From Halopelagius fulvigenes (GTDB lineage: Archaea; Halobacteriota; Halobacteria; Halobacteriales; Haloferacaceae), in the NCBI RefSeq assembly GCF_042662625.1, contig NZ_JBHSXH010000015.1, positions 496,001 to 560,000 of the forward strand: DNA of 64,000 nucleotides, in the 5' to 3' direction. Made by a program: the position numbers and the translations under genes. The notes under the pieces are model-generated. The model made no database searches and was not told the DNA's origin. It was given only the letters and a program-made list of their open reading frames with translations. Positions 61,261-64,000 of this stretch are shown piece by piece (positions within the stretch are counted from its first letter, which is position 1; each line of letters starts with the position of its first letter).

Positions 61261-62031
61261 CTACACGTGCGGTTCCGGCAGCAACTCCTCGAACTCCCGC
61301 GCGGCGACCCACTCGCAGAGTTCGACGAGTTGGTCGCTCGCGGCCTCGAACATCTCCTCGCCCTTCTCCGCCGTCGCGTCGGTCTGGTCGCCGAGGACGC
61401 CGTTTTCGGTGTTATCGGCGGCGTCGTAGAACGTCCGCGACCCGTGCTTTACGGTCCCGGCCGCATCGACGCTCGGAATCCCGCCGTCTCTCGCCTCCTC
61501 CAGTCGGTCGTCGTGGACCAACTCCGAGCGGAGGTGCTGGATCATCGCCGTCTCCTTCGGTCCGCCGTGCGGTCCGTTCTGCTCGAACAACTCGTCCACG
61601 AGGTCAGGGATGCTCTCGTTCCACATCCACTCGATGGCGAACGCCGTCTCGTCCTGCCGGAGGCGCGCGCCCACCTCCCGGAGGTGGGGGACGTTCCCGC
61701 CGTGGGCGTTGACGTATATCACCCGGTCGATGCCGTGTTCCGTGAGGTTCCGCGTCAGCGACTCGACGTACTCGCGGAACGCCGGCGGGTCGACCCACAT
61801 CGTCCCGTGGAACTGCCGGTGGTGACCGCTGACGCCGACGTTTATCGTCGGCGTGCAGAGGTAGCCCGTTCGCTCGGCGGCTTCCCGGGCGAACGCCTCC
61901 GCGATGAGGTGGTCCGTTGCCTCCGGCAGGTGCGGACCGTGCTGTTCCGTGGACCCAGTCGGGACCAACGCGAGCGATTCCTCCTCGAAGTACGTTTCGA
62001 GGTCGGGCCACGCTTCGTCTCCGAGGTACAT
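61261..62031 (-). CDS. Creatininase family amidohydrolase
   Basis: 256 residues from ATG 62031 (MYLGDEAWPDLETYF); GTG 62034 is possible. Metal-binding motifs TGSTEQHGPHLPEATDHL near residue 25, HHRQFHGTMW near 70, and YVNAHGGNVPHL near 106 are those of creatininase/mycofactocin MftE-like enzymes. In archaea the family also includes FAPy-deformylase (ArfB) of riboflavin/F420 synthesis, which would suit the GTP cyclohydrolase III encoded at 15865; assignment to that role is an inference only. Confidence 0.9.
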   Translation of the reverse strand: MYLGDEAWPDLETYFEEESLALVPTGSTEQHGPHLPEATDHLIAEAFAREAAERTGYLCTPTINVGVSGHHRQFHGTMWVDPPAFREYVESLTRNLTEHGIDRVIYVNAHGGNVPHLREVGARLRQDETAFAIEWMWNESIPDLVDELFEQNGPHGGPKETAMIQHLRSELVHDDRLEEARDGGIPSVDAAGTVKHGSRTFYDAADNTENGVLGDQTDATAEKGEEMFEAASDQLVELCEWVAAREFEELLPEPHV

Positions 62032-62110
62032 CACCGAGATGTCCGGGAGGGACGACCAATAGGTTGGCGTGGAACTGCGCCGCACGGCGTGTCCGCCCCG
62101 GCCGAACCGC

Positions 62111-62566
62111 CTACCGTCCCTCGGCGGCGTTCGCCTCGCCGTCCGCCTCCGCTTCGAGTTCGTCGAAGAACGCCCCGACGCGGCGGCGTATCTCGTCGCG
62201 TATCTCCGCCGTCTTCTCCGGCCCCTCGCCGTGCGGGTCGTCGAGTCCCCAATCGCGGTTCTCGCCGCCCCACCCGGCGGGGCAGACGTCCTCGGCGGAA
62301 CACCCCATGGTGACGACGTAGTCCGCGTCGGACAGTTCCTCGACCGTGACTTCCCGCGGCGTGCGGTCGGAGAGGTCGATTCCGAGTTCGGCCATCGACT
62401 CGACGACGTTCCCGTGGACGCCGTCGGCGGGGCGCGTCCCGCCCGTGAGGACGGTCGCGTCGAGTTCGCGTTCGTCGAGGTTTCTCCGCGCGAAGGCGTA
62501 GGCCATCTGGCTCCGCCCGGCGTTCTGGACGCAGACGAACGCGACGGTGGGTGAGGGTTCGACCAT
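62111..62566 (-). CDS. Arsenate reductase-like low-molecular-weight phosphatase
   Basis: 151 residues. P-loop Cys10/12-x5-Arg is CVQNAGRSQM, followed by the redox cysteine pair MGCSAEDVCP typical of thioredoxin-coupled ArsC rather than plain tyrosine phosphatase. Arg-Ser loop and DYVVTMGC support arsenate reductase function. The C-terminal tail is acidic. No arsR or arsenite pump is adjacent. Divergent neighbours are cspA and creatininase. Confidence 0.9.
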   Translation of the reverse strand: MVEPSPTVAFVCVQNAGRSQMAYAFARRNLDERELDATVLTGGTRPADGVHGNVVESMAELGIDLSDRTPREVTVEELSDADYVVTMGCSAEDVCPAGWGGENRDWGLDDPHGEGPEKTAEIRDEIRRRVGAFFDELEAEADGEANAAEGR

Positions 62567-62660
62567 CGGCGGTGACTCTCGGCGGAGGCGGCATAGTCGC
62601 TTCGCCGTCTCAGAGCTATCGTCGCACCGTCCTTCGGCGGAGTCGGAACTAGGAGGTGTG

Positions 62661-62665
62661 AAAAA
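62661..62665 (-). terminator. T-run after the cold-shock gene
   Basis: Five T residues on the minus strand about 64 nt after the cspA stop; a plausible but weak terminator. Confidence 0.35.
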
Positions 62666-62728
62666 CGGCAGAACCGTGGTGAGAATCGACGTGACCGCCG
62701 ACCGCAGTACCGCTACCGTGTTGCGCTC

Positions 62729-62923
62729 TTACAGACGCTCGAGGTTCTTCGCGCGCGGGCCCTTGTCGGCCTGCTCGATCTCGAACTCGACCTCCTGACC
62801 CTCTTCGAGGTCCGGACCGCCGACGTCTTCCATGTGGAAGAACACGTCTTCGTCCGCGTCGTCGCTTTCGATGAAACCGTAACCGCCTGTGTCGTTGAAG
62901 AACGCAACCGTACCTTTCGCCAT
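62729..62923 (-). CDS. cspA: Cold-shock protein (CspA family)
   Basis: 64 residues from ATG 62923 (MAKGTVAFFNDTGGYGFIES). RNP-1-like segment GGYGFIES and RNP-2-like DVFFHMEDV are intact, and the loop is rich in acidic residues as in haloarchaeal cold-shock proteins. It binds single-stranded nucleic acids. A frame extension of ten codons upstream is possible but the canonical start is conserved. Confidence 0.96.
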   Translation of the reverse strand: MAKGTVAFFNDTGGYGFIESDDADEDVFFHMEDVGGPDLEEGQEVEFEIEQADKGPRAKNLERL

Positions 62924-62987
62924 TACGCACGGTAAGACGGGCAGGGGACTCATAAGGATTCCGGCGTCTGTACCACGATGCGAACAC

Positions 62988-63389
62988 TCACGTTTCCGCG
63001 GAGTCCGCGGTCAGAGACAGCACCGAGACGCGGCGGACGGCGTCGAAGTCCCGGAGGCGGTAGACGAGCGTTCGGACCCGTTCGGCCGGGCCCTCGCAGA
63101 ACGCCGTTTCGAGGCACCACTCGCCGTGGTGGGTGTGACTCGTCGCGTCGATGACCTCCTCGAACTCGTGTTGGACGACGTGCAACTCGCCGATGACCGC
63201 CTCGTGTTCGTAGTCGAAGACGACGACGGCGGCGATGTCGCCCTCGGCGTCTTCGAGGCGACTGTGGGACTCGACGTACTCCAGCATCGCCTCGCGGATG
63301 GCGCGCGACCGGGAGTCGATACCCTCGGCCCGCCAGACGGCGTCGAACGCCGAGAGCACCTCCTCGGGCACGTTCAGACTGGTTCGCAT
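62988..63389 (-). CDS. NikR-like CopG-family metalloregulator
   Basis: 133 residues. N-terminal ribbon-helix-helix MRTSLNVPEEVLSAFDAVWRAEG (1-45) and C-terminal ACT-like metal-binding domain with His74, His85, His87, Cys92 (VVQHEFEEVIDATSHTHH then CLE). This is the NikR pattern with the first spacing (11, 2) as in NikR and one residue less before the cysteine. Nickel-responsive repression is the family role. No nickel transporter genes adjoin it, so the targets are elsewhere. Confidence 0.9.
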   Translation of the reverse strand: MRTSLNVPEEVLSAFDAVWRAEGIDSRSRAIREAMLEYVESHSRLEDAEGDIAAVVVFDYEHEAVIGELHVVQHEFEEVIDATSHTHHGEWCLETAFCEGPAERVRTLVYRLRDFDAVRRVSVLSLTADSAET

Positions 63390-63441
63390 ACCCCGACGGT
63401 CGGCGGCGGAGGGACAAGAAGCCGACTGCTACGGACGCGAC

Positions 63442-63891
63442 TCACTCCTCGGGAGAGTTCCGGACGATTCTGAGCCAGAAGTCCTCAACGGACTGGATGA
63501 ACTCAACGAACTCCGCGGGTTCGACCGGTTTCTGGATGTACGCGTCCGCCTCCAGTTCGTGCGACCTGACCAAGTCCTCGCCGAGGTCCGAACTCGTCAG
63601 GGCGACCACCGGGATGTTGGCCACCTCGGGGTCGCCTTTCAGTTCGGACAGCACCTCGATGCCGCTCTTTCCGGGGAGTTGCAGTTCCAGCAGGATGAGG
63701 TCCGGACACGGGGCATCCTCGTACTCGCCGCGTCGGTGGACGTAATCGAGGGCGGACTCGCCGTCGGAAACCGCGTTCAGCGTGTTCAGGATCTTCGCGT
63801 CCTCGAACTGCTCTGTGAACAACCGCGTGTCGCCGGGACTCGGCTCGACCAACAGGATCTCTATCGGGTCAACTTTCGCGTCCGTAGCCAT
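63442..63891 (-). CDS. Receiver-domain protein with Asp-to-Glu substitution
   Basis: 149 residues, a single receiver domain of the Rcp1-like group (LLVEPSPGDTRLFTEQF... ALTSSDLGEDL... AYIQKPVEPAEF). The phospho-acceptor position, normally Asp in LLDL, is Glu69 (codon GAA) in LLELQLPGKSG, and the acidic pair is Glu16-Pro17. It would not be phosphorylated normally and may be a constitutive mimic or a pseudo-receiver. No output domain, no kinase adjacent. An inverted repeat lies 35 nt upstream. Confidence 0.9.
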   Translation of the reverse strand: MATDAKVDPIEILLVEPSPGDTRLFTEQFEDAKILNTLNAVSDGESALDYVHRRGEYEDAPCPDLILLELQLPGKSGIEVLSELKGDPEVANIPVVALTSSDLGEDLVRSHELEADAYIQKPVEPAEFVEFIQSVEDFWLRIVRNSPEE

Positions 63892-63925
63892 TACCTACAC
63901 CTACGGATGCAAGAACAAAACGACG

Positions 63926-63944
63926 AGGTCAGTTAGATTGACCT
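63926..63944. promoter_or_regulatory. Inverted repeat upstream of the receiver gene
   Basis: AGGTCA-GTTAGAT-TGACCT, a perfect 6-bp inverted repeat with a 7-nt spacer, 35-53 nt before ATG 63891 (minus strand). Possible operator. The rest of the window to 64000 is promoter-like A/T-rich sequence without a gene. Confidence 0.4.
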
Positions 63945-64000
63945 GTTATCTACCCTATCATTTCGTCACGCACGGCGCAAATCCGTTCGCGGCGTCGGTC

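Noticed and set aside
1..64000. CRISPR arrays, rRNA genes, insertion sequences
   Set aside because: No regularly spaced repeats, no rRNA-like sequence, and no transposase-like protein were seen on either strand.

Overview
This is a high-GC chromosomal window from a halophilic archaeon (class Halobacteria). The evidence is the strongly acidic proteome, haloarchaea-restricted families (HalX, HalOD1, HTH-10/Bat, TrmB and DICT regulators), Tat-type lipoprotein leaders, promoters with a TATA element 20-35 nt before the start codon and little or no leader, and an intron-containing tRNA-Trp. A Haloferax/Halogeometricum-like relative is plausible, but the genus cannot be fixed from the sequence. Most of the window is chromosomal backbone with very short intergenic gaps.

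Layout. 1-8.7 kb: the end of a 2-oxoacid:ferredoxin oxidoreductase beta subunit, an Lrp regulator, a Y-family DNA polymerase, a HerA-like ATPase, a HalOD1 protein, triosephosphate isomerase, a 45-residue zinc-finger-like protein, MBF1, and a tightly overlapping operon hisC / AK6-type kinase / CDP-alcohol phosphatidyltransferase. 8.7-18.3 kb: mixed metabolic and small membrane genes (TupA-like lipoprotein, FAH hydrolase, AIM24-like protein, metallo-beta-lactamase fold hydrolase, OsmC, DJ-1, HAD phosphatase, GTP cyclohydrolase III) and a three-gene MaoC operon. 18.3-21.7 kb: a probable accessory patch beside tRNA-Trp. It holds a second HalOD1 protein, an alpha/beta hydrolase and two orphan genes, and ends at a duplicated tRNA 3' end. 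The tRNA intron carries box C/D guides that can be aligned to C34 and U39 of the same tRNA.

21.7-37.4 kb: YjbQ, an integral membrane protein, IMP dehydrogenase, then a signalling block (TrmB regulator, HalX response regulator, a haloarchaeal sensory-type protein, a MEDS histidine kinase with an adjacent response regulator), an aminotransferase/Lrp pair, a SnoaL-like protein divergent from an HTH-10 regulator with an apparent frameshift, an arylsulfotransferase-like protein, an alkyltransferase, and a phosphoribosyltransferase-HAD fusion. 37.7-45.3 kb: a compact six-gene MoxR/VWA/DUF58 locus (two VWA membrane proteins, a membrane-anchored coiled coil, a membrane protein of unknown family, a MoxR ATPase, a DUF58 protein), probably one transcript building a membrane-associated chaperone-like machine.

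45.3-64 kb: a PfkB sugar kinase, an MFS transporter broken by a frameshift, redox genes (thioredoxin-like, ferredoxin, DsbA-like lipoprotein), a universal stress protein with a palindrome upstream, a sugar porter, a Tat-exported protein with possible DyP character, a second MFS carrier, an HTH + DICT regulatory pair, an aldo/keto reductase, an acyl-CoA synthetase, creatininase, ArsC-type phosphatase, cold-shock protein, a NikR-like regulator, and a receiver protein whose phospho-acceptor Asp is replaced by Glu.

The most notable observations are the self-targeting tRNA-Trp intron, the tRNA-derived attachment-like repeats beside it, the MoxR/VWA locus with its coiled-coil partner, the Asp-to-Glu receiver, two apparent frameshifts, and several perfect palindromes in front of regulator or stress genes.
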